Position numbers and translations under genes: made by a program
Shown: one piece after another, positions 1-9,408 of the stretch
How the letters are laid out: every line of letters begins with the position of its first letter
Numbering within the stretch: the first letter of the stretch is position 1
The notes under the pieces: model-generated
What the model saw: only the letters and a program-made list of their open reading frames with translations
Databases searched by the model: none
Told to the model about the DNA's origin: nothing
DNA from: an uncultured Pirellula sp.
GTDB lineage: Bacteria; Planctomycetota; Planctomycetia; Pirellulales; Pirellulaceae
NCBI GenBank assembly: GCA_903930765.1
Contig: CAIYZV010000261.1
Span: forward strand, 1-34,182
DNA length: 34,182 nucleotides
Direction of reading: 5' to 3'

Positions 1-325
1 ATTCGATTTCGTTCGGAGTCATTATTTTGTCAGGTTTTTTCGGGGGCGGAGGGTGCTCGAACGAGGGGCGTCTTGAACGCAAACCCCGAAAAATACGATG
101 TTTTTGGATCGATCAAGGGTGCGGATGGGTAATCCGAGTGGGATTCGTACCGCCGGGACGGCTTGGAAAACCCATTTGACGTTGCTTCTAGGGGGACTTC
201 GGTTATAAATTGCCCCACAAATCTAAAGAGAATTGCCTTGGCAGTCGATCGTCCCGTCGTGGCGTTCGGGTCTGACGAGGACAGGAAGTTTATTTTACGA
301 GTCGTTATTCGACAGAGAACGAAGC
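1..325. other. Upstream region of rpmE, no confident gene
   Basis: No convincing coding region is visible here. On the minus strand an ATG at 22 could begin a gene that runs off the left edge (M-T-P-N-E-I-E), but only seven codons are present and no Shine-Dalgarno precedes it, so I do not call it. The stretch holds a plausible promoter for rpmE around 182-209. Overlapping frames that continue into rpmE are out of frame with L31 or are upstream extensions of it, and are probably not translated. Confidence 0.4.
182..209 (+). promoter_or_regulatory. Candidate sigma-70 promoter for rpmE
   Basis: A -35-like TTGCTT (182-187) and a -10-like TATAAA (204-209) are separated by 16 bp. This would give a leader of about 110 nt before the rpmE ATG at 326. 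It was recognised by eye only. A second -35-like TTGACG at 176 is too far from the -10 (22 bp). Confidence 0.4.
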
Positions 326-574
326 ATGAAAGACGGCATTCATCCAAAGTACTTTGAAACCCAGGTAAGTTGTGGTTGTGGGAACAGCTTTAAGACCCGT
401 AGCACTCGAAAAGAGTTGAAAGTCGACATTTGCAATGTTTGCCATCCGTTCTACACGGGCAAACTCAAGTTCGTTGACACCGCGGGCCGGATCGAGAAGT
501 TCCAGAACAAGTTTGCTGCCGGAACGTACGCCAGCCTTGCAAACCAAAAGAAGCCTGCTCCAAAGAAGAAGTAG
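326..574 (+). CDS. rpmE: 50S ribosomal protein L31
   Basis: Ribosomal protein bL31 of the large subunit, 82 residues, which is the usual length. The start [12 protein letters not shown] is the family's typical N-terminus, so the ATG at 326 is chosen over an upstream in-frame ATG at 233 that would add 31 unrelated residues. It is the zinc-binding form (C+): Cys16, Cys18, Cys36 and Cys39 (CGC and CNVCH) form the ribbon. The tail is Lys-rich (PKKK). A strong terminator follows at 643, so rpmE is probably transcribed alone even though prfA and prmC lie directly downstream, an arrangement common in bacteria. No paralogous zinc-free L31 is visible in the window. The upstream Shine-Dalgarno is weak (a purine-rich stretch only). 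Confidence 0.95.
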   Translation: MKDGIHPKYFETQVSCGCGNSFKTRSTRKELKVDICNVCHPFYTGKLKFVDTAGRIEKFQNKFAAGTYASLANQKKPAPKKK

Positions 575-642
575 CTTCTCCATCGCAGCGGGGCTCCTGG
601 AGACCTCACAGCCCAGCGTCGATGGCAATCGAAAATACGGTT

Positions 643-685
643 CGCTGCAAGATTGCCAATGTGCTAGCTTGCAGCGTTTTTTTTT
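643..685 (+). terminator. Rho-independent terminator after rpmE
   Basis: A perfect 9-bp inverted repeat, CGCTGCAAG (643-651) and CTTGCAGCG (668-676), with a 16-nt loop is followed at once by nine T residues (677-685). It lies 69 bp after the rpmE stop and about 145 bp before prfA, so it should separate the two transcription units. Confidence 0.9.
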
Positions 686-830
686 GCCACAGTTTGGCTT
701 GATCAACCACGATCTCAACTTCATTTGAATTTGTCCAATTTGCATTTGTCCGATACCAGCGTAGTCCCGCCGGTTTCGGTCAGCCCTAGCGTTCGATCCC
801 TTACCACGCATTCCTGAACCACTTGGCATC

Positions 831-1907
831 ATGAAGATCCGCGAACAACTCGAACAATCCTTGGCTCGATTCAATGAGCTCGAAGCGATGATGTCTGACC
901 CGCAGATTTTGGCTGGGGAGTCTGGGAATATGGCTATCATTATGCGTGAGCATGGTGGGCTATCCAAAGTGGCCAACAAGTACCGTCGTTACAAAAAGAT
1001 CAACGATGAGATCAAGGGTCTCGCCCCGATGCTCGAGTCGACCGATGCAGACGAACGCAGCATGGCAGAGGAGGAATCAGGTCAACTGAAGATCGACCGG
1101 GACAAGATCTGGGACGAGTTGCTAGAACTGTCCGTCGGTGGCGAAGATGCCAACCGAACCCGTTGCGTTCTCGAAATCCGTGCTGGTACCGGAGGCGAAG
1201 AGGCCGCTCTGTTCGCCCGCGATCTATTTGAGATGTATCGACGCTACGCCGAAACCAAAAGCTGGAAAGTCGAGATCATGGACTCGAGTGTCAGCGAGCG
1301 AGGCGGGTTCAAGGAAATCATCCTTTCGATCGAAGGGGATGGCGCCTACCGTGAGCTGCAATTCGAGAGTGGCGGGCACCGTGTCCAACGCGTTCCTGAA
1401 ACGGAAGCTCAAGGCCGGATTCATACTTCCGCAGCGACCGTAGCCGTGATGCCTGAGCCGGAAGACATCGAAATCGATCTCAAGCCCGAGGATTATCGGC
1501 TCGATAAATTCTGTGCATCTGGTCCTGGCGGGCAGCACGTCAACAAAACCGAATCGGCCATCCGATTGACGCACTTGGAAACCGGCATTGTCGTCCAATG
1601 TCAGGACGAAAAGAGCCAGCACAAGAATCTGGCAAAAGCCATCCGCGTTTTGAAGACCCGGCTCTACGAAGCGAAACGAGAGACGGAACGCAAAGAACGT
1701 TCAAAGGAACGTATGTCCTTGATCGGTTCCGGCGATCGCAGCGAACGGATTCGAACCTACAATTTTCCTCAGAACCGGTTTACCGATCACCGCATCAATC
1801 TGACTCTCTATAAACTAGACCAAATCATTGCAGGGAACCTGCAACCGGTATCCGAAGCGTGCCTCGAGTACGAACGGTCCATGCTGCGAGATCATGAGAA
1901 CGACTAA
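831..1907 (+). CDS. prfA: Peptide chain release factor 1 (RF1)
   Basis: Class I release factor that reads UAA and UAG and triggers peptidyl-tRNA hydrolysis on the ribosome. It has 358 residues, the normal length. The catalytic GGQ is at residues 233-235 within [12 protein letters not shown]. The codon-recognition tripeptide is P-E-T in [14 protein letters not shown], which is the P-x-T type of RF1 and not the SPF of RF2. The N-terminal helical domain and the C-terminal [23 protein letters not shown] segment are typical. The ATG at 831 opens directly into the conserved N-terminus. prmC, whose product methylates the GGQ glutamine, follows 60 bp later on the same strand. Confidence 0.97.
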   Translation: MKIREQLEQSLARFNELEAMMSDPQILAGESGNMAIIMREHGGLSKVANKYRRYKKINDEIKGLAPMLESTDADERSMAEEESGQLKIDRDKIWDELLELSVGGEDANRTRCVLEIRAGTGGEEAALFARDLFEMYRRYAETKSWKVEIMDSSVSERGGFKEIILSIEGDGAYRELQFESGGHRVQRVPETEAQGRIHTSAATVAVMPEPEDIEIDLKPEDYRLDKFCASGPGGQHVNKTESAIRLTHLETGIVVQCQDEKSQHKNLAKAIRVLKTRLYEAKRETERKERSKERMSLIGSGDRSERIRTYNFPQNRFTDHRINLTLYKLDQIIAGNLQPVSEACLEYERSMLRDHEND

Positions 1908-1967
1908 GCACGGATCAGCACTGGCCAGGAAGACAGAACCCAAAAGAATCGGTCAAGGACGAATGCT

Positions 1968-2903
1968 ATGAGCGGCACGAGTGGAACGAGCACGACGCAA
2001 TCGGAACCATGGACCATCCTGCGTCTTCTGCAATGGACCACGGAGCACCTTAAAAAAAGTGGTTCACCGTCACCTCGGCTCGACGCCGAAGTCCTCCTCG
2101 CCGAAGCTCGCGGTTGCCAGAGGATCGATCTCTATGCGGCGTTCAATGAAGAACCCCCTGAATCGGTGAAGGCTATTTTTCGTGATTCCATCAAACGCAG
2201 GGCGGCCGGCGAACCTGTTGCCTATATTGTTGGAAAGAAAGAGTTTTTTTCGCTCCCATTCCATGTTACCTCCGCCTGCTTGATTCCTCGCGGAGAAACC
2301 GAACACGTCGTCATCGAATGCTTGGACCGGTTAAAAAAATACCAGCGAGTCGAAGGGGCCGTCGCGGAGCCCTCGGTGGTTCGCGTCGTTGATGTTTGCA
2401 CCGGGAGCGGTTGCATTGCGATCACGATCGCAAAAGAATCCAGAAAATTTGGTGCGAATATCGCGGTTACCGCAATCGATCTTTCTCCCGATGCATTGGC
2501 AATCGCTGCCGAGAACGTTCGACGGCTCGAAGTTTCCGAAATAGTATCGCTCGCGGAGGGAGATCTGTTAGCCTCCCTTCCCGATCAGAGCGTCGACTTT
2601 ATCGTCAGCAATCCACCCTACGTTTCCGAAGCGGAGTTGCTCCAATTGGAGCGTGGGGTTCGGGACTATGAACCCAAAATGGCGCTCGTTTCCGGCCCCA
2701 CCGGGCTCGAAATCGTCGAACGCTTGATCCCCCAGTCGGCGGATAAACTTTTACCTGGGGGTTGGCTGATTTTCGAACTCTCTCCCATGATCGCGGTGCG
2801 TTCGTTAGAACTATTGCAAAAAGACACGCGATGGAAATATTCCGGATTAGTCAACGATTTGGCAGGTAAGAAACGCGTTGCCATCGCGCAGCGCGCTTCC
2901 TAA
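1968..2903 (+). CDS. prmC: Release factor glutamine N5-methyltransferase
   Basis: SAM-dependent methyltransferase that methylates the GGQ glutamine of release factors, 311 residues. The catalytic NPPY signature is at residues 215-218 (SNPPYVSEAE). The SAM-binding motif VVDVCTGSGCIAI lies upstream, and an N-terminal helical release-factor-binding domain (about 1-90, with LDAEVLLAEARG) is present. The motif GEPVAYIVGKKEFF is diagnostic for PrmC as against other N5-glutamine methyltransferases. The ATG at 1968 has an AAGGA Shine-Dalgarno at 1955-1959 with 8-nt spacing. The first ~14 residues are Ser/Thr-rich and not conserved. Its place after prfA matches the common prfA-prmC pairing. Confidence 0.95.
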   Translation: MSGTSGTSTTQSEPWTILRLLQWTTEHLKKSGSPSPRLDAEVLLAEARGCQRIDLYAAFNEEPPESVKAIFRDSIKRRAAGEPVAYIVGKKEFFSLPFHVTSACLIPRGETEHVVIECLDRLKKYQRVEGAVAEPSVVRVVDVCTGSGCIAITIAKESRKFGANIAVTAIDLSPDALAIAAENVRRLEVSEIVSLAEGDLLASLPDQSVDFIVSNPPYVSEAELLQLERGVRDYEPKMALVSGPTGLEIVERLIPQSADKLLPGGWLIFELSPMIAVRSLELLQKDTRWKYSGLVNDLAGKKRVAIAQRAS

Positions 2904-2986
2904 GTCCATCGTCCAACTACCCGTGTACCATCGATGAATCAATAAACCATTCCTTCCAACATCAACCCCCAACCCCACTGACCAAC

Positions 2987-4600
2987 ATGCAAATGGAAAA
3001 ATTGGTGTCGCTGTGCAAGCGACGAGGATTCCTATTCCAGTCGAGCGAGATCTATGGTGGGCTAAACGGCTTTTGGGACTATGGGCCGCTCGGTGTCGAA
3101 CTCAAGCGGAACATCAAGGATGCGTGGTGGAAGGACATGTGTCAGAACCATAACGAACTCCTGGCCCCTCCGGGTGCCCCGAGTACGTACGAAATGGTCG
3201 GCCTCGATTGCACGATCATCATGCACCCACAGGTTTGGAAGTGCTCGGGCCACTACGATCTGTTTCATGATTACATGGTGGACTGCCGCGTGTCTAAGAA
3301 ACGCTACCGCTTTGATCAAGTCCGTGGGAAATGGGTTAGCAGAGACTCGCAGAGGGTCTTTGTGACCACCATGGCAGAGCCAGACCACGAAGACGAAGAC
3401 CTGACTCGTCGAGCCCTCAAGATATTCAACCTGCGGTCCAAGGATCTCGAGAAGCTATCGTTCGATAGCCGCGTACTGACTCTCGACAAGATTCAGCCGG
3501 ACGATCGCGCGTTGGTCTTGGGGCCCGATGCCAACGAGCTTGGGACCCTTACCGATCCTCGCGAGTTCAACTTGATGTTCAAAACCTATGTCGGCGCACT
3601 GAGTGGCGAAGAGGGCGCCGCATTCCTGCGACCGGAAACCGCGCAAGGCATTTTTGTGAACTTCAAGAATGTGGTAGATAGCACACGCATCCGCGTTCCA
3701 TTCGGTGTCGCTCAAGTCGGTAAGAGCTTCCGCAATGAGATCACTCCGAGGAACTTTACGTTCCGTTCGAGAGAGTTTGAACAGATGGAGATCGAATTCT
3801 TTTGCAACCCAAAAGAGTCCGCAGGATGGTACCAGTATTGGCGCAATCGCCGCCTTCAGTGGTACAAAGATCTCGGGCTCGCTGGCGAACGCCTTCGTTT
3901 GCGAGAGCATGACGCGGATGAACTCAGCCACTACTCCTGCGGAACCGCCGATATCGAATACGCGTTCCCGTTTTTGCCTGAAGGGGAGTATGGGGAATTG
4001 GAAGGAATCGCGCACCGCGGTGATTTTGACTTGCGATCCCACTCCGAAGGAAAACTCGATCCGAAGAAACGACCGCTCGAAGTGGAAATCAATGAGCATG
4101 GGCAACCGAGGCACCGTGGTAGCGGTAAAGACCTCTCCTACCGCGATGATTTGAGCAACGAACGATTCATCCCTCATGTCATTGAGCCATCCGCTGGAGC
4201 CGATCGCGCCACGCTTGCCTTCCTCTGTCAAGCTTACGACGAGGATCAAGCACCGGACGAAGACGGCAAGATGCAATCACGGGTGGTGATGCGACTCAAC
4301 CCGAGAATCGCGCCGATCAAAGCGGCCGTGTTACCGTTGGTAAAGAAGGATGGCATGCCCGAGGTTGCGACGGAACTGTACGGAGCTCTGAAAAAGAAGT
4401 TGAATGTTTTCTATGATGAAAAGGCAGCCATCGGTCGCCGTTACCGTCGTCAGGATGAAATCGGAACTCCCTATTGCATCACCATCGACTCCCAGACACT
4501 TCAAGATCGAACGGTCACCATCCGGGATCGGGATACTTTGGAGCAATGGCGGGTTAAAATCGACGATTGCGTCGGTGAAATCGAAAAACGAGTTACCTAG
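2987..4600 (+). CDS. glyS: Glycyl-tRNA synthetase, homodimeric type
   Basis: Class II aminoacyl-tRNA synthetase that charges tRNA-Gly, 537 residues. It is the single-chain alpha2 (GlyQS, archaeal/eukaryotic-like) form and not the alpha/beta heterotetramer. The N-terminus has RRGFLFQSSEIYGGLNGFWDYGPLG, followed by class II motif 2 (FRNEITPRNFTFRSREFEQME) and motif 3 (PHVIEPSAGADRATLAFL). A C-terminal anticodon-binding domain follows from about residue 430 (APIKAAVLPLVKKD). A Met two codons on (2993) is an alternative start; neither ATG has a visible Shine-Dalgarno, and the 83-bp gap to prmC is C-rich. The symbol glyQS is also used for this form. Confidence 0.96.
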   Translation: MQMEKLVSLCKRRGFLFQSSEIYGGLNGFWDYGPLGVELKRNIKDAWWKDMCQNHNELLAPPGAPSTYEMVGLDCTIIMHPQVWKCSGHYDLFHDYMVDCRVSKKRYRFDQVRGKWVSRDSQRVFVTTMAEPDHEDEDLTRRALKIFNLRSKDLEKLSFDSRVLTLDKIQPDDRALVLGPDANELGTLTDPREFNLMFKTYVGALSGEEGAAFLRPETAQGIFVNFKNVVDSTRIRVPFGVAQVGKSFRNEITPRNFTFRSREFEQMEIEFFCNPKESAGWYQYWRNRRLQWYKDLGLAGERLRLREHDADELSHYSCGTADIEYAFPFLPEGEYGELEGIAHRGDFDLRSHSEGKLDPKKRPLEVEINEHGQPRHRGSGKDLSYRDDLSNERFIPHVIEPSAGADRATLAFLCQAYDEDQAPDEDGKMQSRVVMRLNPRIAPIKAAVLPLVKKDGMPEVATELYGALKKKLNVFYDEKAAIGRRYRRQDEIGTPYCITIDSQTLQDRTVTIRDRDTLEQWRVKIDDCVGEIEKRVT

Positions 4601-4666
4601 TCGCTTGCCTACTTCCCTTCCAGCTGTTGAACCTCGACCGCAAGCTGATTGCGTGGGCTGAAATGT

Positions 4667-6958
4667 ATGGCTGATCCACGTCAAGGTGAACTATTTCCTG
4701 ACGATCTCGCCCCGTGGGAGATCGACGCACAGTCGTTGACATTGGCGGCGTCGGTGGTATTCCCGGAAGCACCTTATGGACCGTATTCCTACCGCGTCAC
4801 CGATGAGTTTGCATCGGTCCTGCAACCTGGAATGCGGGTCGTTGTTCCTTTGGGACGAAGCGATCGCGAGATCACTGGGTACACGCTCTCGGTCGAGTCC
4901 ATCCGCCAAAATCCGAGCACCCTCAAGCCGATCCTGAAGGTCTGCGATCCATTCCCGCTGTGTAGCCCTCAGCTTATTCGGCTGATCGATTGGATGAGCA
5001 AGTATTACTTGGTGCCGGCCGGCCAAGTCTTTGAAGCGGTGGTCCCTGCTGGGGTTCGAGCGGGCGCTGGGACTCGCAATCAGACCTTGTTGCGACCGAG
5101 CGAGAAGGCTCGCGAAGATAGCTTGGTGGCGACGTTACCTGTGAAACAGAAGCAAGCACTCCAGCAATTGATCTTGGCCGATGAACCTCTCTCCCCTGAA
5201 CAGCTTCGCTCCCTGGCCAATTGCTCCGATGGAATTATCAAGAAGCTGCGGGATGCGGAGTTCATTGAAACGTATACCGAACGGGTGATGACCTATGAAG
5301 GGAACGGCGATGCTGAGGGGGCAAGGAACCCGATCCCACCGGCCCTCACCACCGATCAACGAATTGCCCTGCAAACCATCCACAAGGCGCTCGACTCAGG
5401 GGAGCATGCGACGATACTCCTGCACGGTGTGACGGGGAGTGGTAAGACCGAAGTCTACATGCAAGCGATCGAGCGGGCGATCAGTTTCGGTCGTCAGTCG
5501 ATCGTCCTCGTGCCGGAAATCAGTTTGACACCGCAAACCCGAAGCCGATTCGAAAATCGATTCCGTAGTGTCGCGGTCCTCCACTCCAACATGAGCGGAC
5601 CAGAGCGGCATTTTCAATGGAGGCGTATCGCCAGTGGCGATGTTCAAGTTGTCGTAGGGCCTCGCAGCGCCATCTTTGCACCGGTCCCGCAACTCGGTCT
5701 GGTGATCCTCGATGAAGAGCACGAGACGACCTTTAAACAAGAGACCATCCCGCGATACCATGCTCGCGATGTAGCGCTCCATCGGACCAGCCTCGAGAAA
5801 GTGCCCCTCGTTTTGGGCTCGGCGACTCCTTCCCTGGAAACGTACCAACGCGCCAAAACCGGTGCGTATCATCTGGTCAGCTTGCCTCGCCGCATTCTCA
5901 ATCGCCCGATGCCCGAGGTGCGAACGATCGATCTACGTGTGAATCGGATCGAGGTTGATCGCTCGAGCATCTCTCGGCCGCTCGCTCAAGCCATGGCGCG
6001 CGTTCTCAACGAGGATGGCCAGATCATCTTGCTGCTCAACCGCCGAGGTTTTTCGACGTCGATCCAATGCCCCGCATGTGGTCATGTCATGATGTGTCCC
6101 GATTGCGATTTGCCGATGACGTTCCATCGCGATGGCAATAAAGCGATGTGCCACTATTGCGACCACACCGTCTCCGCCCCAACGCATTGTCCCAAGTGCC
6201 AATTTGATGGGATCCGATTCGCGGGACTGGGGACTCAGAAGTTGGAAATGGAGGTTCAATCCAGATTCCCCGATGCGAAAATTGCTCGGATGGATTCGGA
6301 CACCATGAGGAAGCCCGGAAGCCATGAAATTACGCTCACCGATTTCCGTTCTGGTCGGACACAAATCCTCCTAGGGACTCAGATGATCGCCAAGGGACTC
6401 GATTTCCCGAACGTCCTTCTCGTCGGTGTGATCAATGCCGACACGTCGCTCCACTTCCCCGATTTTCGAGCCTCGGAAAAGACCTTTCAATTGGTCACCC
6501 AAGTCGCCGGACGGACGGGGCGGGGCGACAAGGCGGGCGAAGTCCTCGTGCAGACGTTTTCTCCCGAGCACCCGGCCATCCTCGCCGCATGCCAACATGA
6601 TTTTCTGGGCTTTGCGCAGTTGGAGCTCGAGCATCGCAAGCCGTTTGGCTACCCACCCTTTGGTTTTTTGGCCAGGGTCATTTTTCGTGGTGAGAATCAA
6701 GAAATCGTGGAAGGGTTTGCGGAGTCCGTGGTGGGGAAAGCGCGGGCCGAGTCGCAACGCTTGGGTGGAGTCGTCCGGGTTTTGGGCCCTTCCCTTCCCC
6801 CAATACCAAAATTGCGCGGCAATTATCGCTATCATGCAATGCTGGTGTCGAGTGATTCCGCGGCGTTGCACGCGGTGTTGCTCAAGGTCCAATCGACGAC
6901 CAAGTTGCCTGACGATGTGCTTTACCTGATCGATATCGATCCGATCGATATGCTCTAG
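4667..6958 (+). CDS. priA: Primosomal protein N', replication restart helicase PriA
   Basis: Superfamily 2 3'-to-5' DNA helicase that reloads the replisome at stalled forks, about 763 residues. Walker A GVTGSGKT is at residues 254-261 and the Walker B box DEEH at 349-352. Helicase motifs continue with GSATPSLETYQRA and VAGRTGRGDKAGEV. A zinc-binding cluster from residue 468 (CPACGHVMMCPDCD, CHYCD, CPKC) is intact with eight Cys. The N-terminal fork-binding 3'BD domain is present. I chose the ATG at 4667 because the in-frame TTG at 4649 adds only six residues; neither has a clear Shine-Dalgarno. It lies 66 bp after glyS on the same strand. Confidence 0.95.
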   Translation: MADPRQGELFPDDLAPWEIDAQSLTLAASVVFPEAPYGPYSYRVTDEFASVLQPGMRVVVPLGRSDREITGYTLSVESIRQNPSTLKPILKVCDPFPLCSPQLIRLIDWMSKYYLVPAGQVFEAVVPAGVRAGAGTRNQTLLRPSEKAREDSLVATLPVKQKQALQQLILADEPLSPEQLRSLANCSDGIIKKLRDAEFIETYTERVMTYEGNGDAEGARNPIPPALTTDQRIALQTIHKALDSGEHATILLHGVTGSGKTEVYMQAIERAISFGRQSIVLVPEISLTPQTRSRFENRFRSVAVLHSNMSGPERHFQWRRIASGDVQVVVGPRSAIFAPVPQLGLVILDEEHETTFKQETIPRYHARDVALHRTSLEKVPLVLGSATPSLETYQRAKTGAYHLVSLPRRILNRPMPEVRTIDLRVNRIEVDRSSISRPLAQAMARVLNEDGQIILLLNRRGFSTSIQCPACGHVMMCPDCDLPMTFHRDGNKAMCHYCDHTVSAPTHCPKCQFDGIRFAGLGTQKLEMEVQSRFPDAKIARMDSDTMRKPGSHEITLTDFRSGRTQILLGTQMIAKGLDFPNVLLVGVINADTSLHFPDFRASEKTFQLVTQVAGRTGRGDKAGEVLVQTFSPEHPAILAACQHDFLGFAQLELEHRKPFGYPPFGFLARVIFRGENQEIVEGFAESVVGKARAESQRLGGVVRVLGPSLPPIPKLRGNYRYHAMLVSSDSAALHAVLLKVQSTTKLPDDVLYLIDIDPIDML

Positions 6959-6985
6959 TGAGACAGGTCGGCTTCGTCGATTAGT

Positions 6986-7020
6986 TTTGCGATGTAGCTT
7001 TGCGATGTAGCTTTACGATG
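6986..7020. repeat. 13-bp tandem repeat upstream of the CehA-like gene
   Basis: The unit TTTGCGATGTAGC occurs at 6986-6998 and 6999-7011, with a partial third copy (TTTACGATG) at 7012-7020. It fills most of the short gap between priA and the next gene and ends 11 bp before that gene's ATG, so the copy number would change the leader. Confidence 0.85.
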
Positions 7021-7031
7021 AGAGTACGATC

Positions 7032-9404
7032 ATGGTGGTTTTGGTGCGACGAACGGTCTTGGCAGTCGGCATCCTAGCATGGATGCTCCATAGCGCGATT
7101 GCGGGTGACATCATCACCGATGTTCCTCGACAACCTCTCGAGGCCGCGGCCAAACGGCTGGTCGAAGCCATGAAATGGCTCGGTGAACCGCTCGCCGAAG
7201 TGGAAGCGGAATTGCAGAAAATGGAGTCGAATATCGACGATCCAGCGGTCGTCAGCGGCATCCAAAAGTCCCTGGATTCGCTATGCCTGGCGATTGTTTC
7301 TATCAATCCCGAAAGTCGGGTCAAGGTATCCTCTGGGACTGCAAGCCCTCAGTTGCTCGAAAAGGGATGGCGAACGTTCTTGATCAAGGTCGTGAATGAA
7401 GCTGGCGTGACTGCCCCGTTGCGTTGCACGAGCCCGCAATCCCAACGCATGGTCGTGCCGAGCACGTCGGCAGCAGATCCACAGATGAAAATCACGCCTG
7501 CCGAGGCATCGCGGCGTTGGTTGGATATCGCGATGCCGGTCCAAGAGCCCATGGTGGCGAACTTGTCCGGGCTCAAGGTCGAGTATCGAGTGATTCAGCT
7601 ATACAGTCGAGATTCAGGACCCCGCGAAGGGACGCTGCAGTTCGATGTTGGTCAAGGGACCCAAGACCTCGGTTTTCGAAGCGAATTGCCAATCCTGTTT
7701 CGGGCGATGGAGAGCCAGAGCGTTGCGGTCAAGGTACGAGATCATGACGGTAAGCCGACCACATGCGCGCTATTGATCCGCGACAAACAAGGTCGCGTTT
7801 ATCCCAACCCCGCTCGCCGTTTGGCTCCCGATTTCTTTTTTCATCCACAGATCTATCGCGCCGATGGGGAATCGGTGATCTTGCCAGCGGGAACATATTC
7901 CATCACTGCATCGCGTGGGCCGGAGTACCTCCCGATCCAATTGGAAGCCACGGTGCCATCCAAAGGCGATGCCCCTGCGATCGAGATTCAACTCCAGCGT
8001 TGGGTGCATATGGCGAGCCTCGGATGGTTCTCCGGAGACCACCATGTCCACGCCGCAGGTTGCGCTCATTATGAGAATCCGACCCAAGGAGTTACGCCCG
8101 AAGACATGATGCGTCACATCACCGGTGAAGATTTGAACGTGGGATGCGTTCTCAGTTGGGGGCCGTGCTGGTACCACCAGAAGCAGTTCTTTGATGGGAA
8201 AGTGTCTAAGCTTTCTCGAAGCGATTACCTGATGCGCTACGACGTGGAGGTGAGCGGATTCCCGTCATCTCATGCAGGGCATTTGTGCTTGTTGAATCTC
8301 GTCGAGGATGATTACCCCAATACGAAGAAGATCGAGGACTGGCCGACATGGACGATTCCCATCCTCAAATGGGGGCAGGAGCAAGGCGGAGTGGTCGGCT
8401 ACAGTCACAGCGGATGGGGCTTGGCATTGCCCGATTACTTGCCAGATGGTTCTCGCGGCGATCTGCCGAGTACTTGGGGCGGTGCCAAAGGAGGCAACAA
8501 GGGGCGAGCTGCCGATCGATTGCCAGATTATGCCATGCCTCCGTTTGATGGGATTGGAGCCAATGAGTACATCGTCGCAGCCCCCAATGATGCATGCGAT
8601 TTCATAAGCACCGTCGATACCCCCGCTGTTTGGGAACTCAACATTTGGTACCACGCCTTGAACTGTGGTCTGCGCACACGCATCAGTGGAGAAACCGATT
8701 TTCCGTGCATCTATGGGGAACGGGTAGGATTAGGACGGATCTATGTCGAGCTGGACCCGAAGCATCGATTCTCTTACGACCATTGGGTGCGTGGGTTGCT
8801 CGATGGTCGCAGTTACGTCGGGGACGGACTCAGCCACATCAAGGGGTTTGCCGTCAACGACGCAGCTGTTGGGCGAGCCGATACCGATGGTAATGTCAGC
8901 GAACTCCGATTGGAAAAACCAGGCCAAGTACGAGTCACAACACGCGTCGCCGCGATGTTGCCCGAACAACAAGACGGGCTCGGGGCAGCAATCCAACAAC
9001 GACGGCTTGATGAAAAGCCCTACTGGCATTTGGAACGAAGCCGCATCGCGGGAGGCCGAGAGATCCCAGTCGAACTGATCGTCAATGGTGAACCGGTTGC
9101 GACCAGACAGATCTCGGCGGATGGCTCGTGGAATGATCTCACCTGGGATATCGAAATCGATCGTTCGAGTTGGGTGGCGGTGCGGATTTTCCCATCGCTT
9201 CATACCAACCCGATCTTCGTATCGGTAGATGGAAAACCTGTTCGCGCGAATCGCAAAAGTGCCGAATGGTGCCGCAAGGCGGTCGATGTCTGTTGGGACA
9301 AGAAACGACCGCAGATCAGGGAATCGGAACTGGGGCAAGCCGAGCAAGCCTATCAAAAGGCCCGGGAGTACTACGATCGAGTTCTTGCCGAAACACTCGA
9401 TTGA
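7032..9404 (+). CDS. Secreted CehA/McbA-family metallohydrolase-like protein
   Basis: A 790-residue exported protein. Residues 1-25 form a signal peptide (basic VRR, hydrophobic core, AIA cleavage before GD). After a variable N-terminal region of about 320 residues comes a PHP-like domain with GDHHVH at 335-340, followed by conserved His/Trp-rich segments (VLSWGPCWYHQ, VVGYSHSGWG, ETDFPCIYG) of the CehA/McbA metallohydrolase group, which is very frequent in planctomycetes. The His/Asp residues should bind divalent metals. The substrate is unknown; CehA and McbA themselves are carbamate/ester hydrolases, but that cannot be transferred here. The C-terminal ~180 residues look like a beta-rich accessory domain. 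The gene ends 4 bp before the convergent symporter gene. Confidence 0.8.
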   Translation: MVVLVRRTVLAVGILAWMLHSAIAGDIITDVPRQPLEAAAKRLVEAMKWLGEPLAEVEAELQKMESNIDDPAVVSGIQKSLDSLCLAIVSINPESRVKVSSGTASPQLLEKGWRTFLIKVVNEAGVTAPLRCTSPQSQRMVVPSTSAADPQMKITPAEASRRWLDIAMPVQEPMVANLSGLKVEYRVIQLYSRDSGPREGTLQFDVGQGTQDLGFRSELPILFRAMESQSVAVKVRDHDGKPTTCALLIRDKQGRVYPNPARRLAPDFFFHPQIYRADGESVILPAGTYSITASRGPEYLPIQLEATVPSKGDAPAIEIQLQRWVHMASLGWFSGDHHVHAAGCAHYENPTQGVTPEDMMRHITGEDLNVGCVLSWGPCWYHQKQFFDGKVSKLSRSDYLMRYDVEVSGFPSSHAGHLCLLNLVEDDYPNTKKIEDWPTWTIPILKWGQEQGGVVGYSHSGWGLALPDYLPDGSRGDLPSTWGGAKGGNKGRAADRLPDYAMPPFDGIGANEYIVAAPNDACDFISTVDTPAVWELNIWYHALNCGLRTRISGETDFPCIYGERVGLGRIYVELDPKHRFSYDHWVRGLLDGRSYVGDGLSHIKGFAVNDAAVGRADTDGNVSELRLEKPGQVRVTTRVAAMLPEQQDGLGAAIQQRRLDEKPYWHLERSRIAGGREIPVELIVNGEPVATRQISADGSWNDLTWDIEIDRSSWVAVRIFPSLHTNPIFVSVDGKPVRANRKSAEWCRKAVDVCWDKKRPQIRESELGQAEQAYQKAREYYDRVLAETLD

Positions 9405-9408
9405 AAAA

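Noticed and set aside
3455-4276. A 273-codon minus-strand frame inside glyS
   Set aside because: It lies fully within the clear glycyl-tRNA synthetase gene and has no recognisable product.
9405-9408. A functional link between the CehA-like hydrolase and the symporter
   Set aside because: They are only 4 bp apart but convergent, so they are not an operon. Proximity alone does not support a shared substrate.
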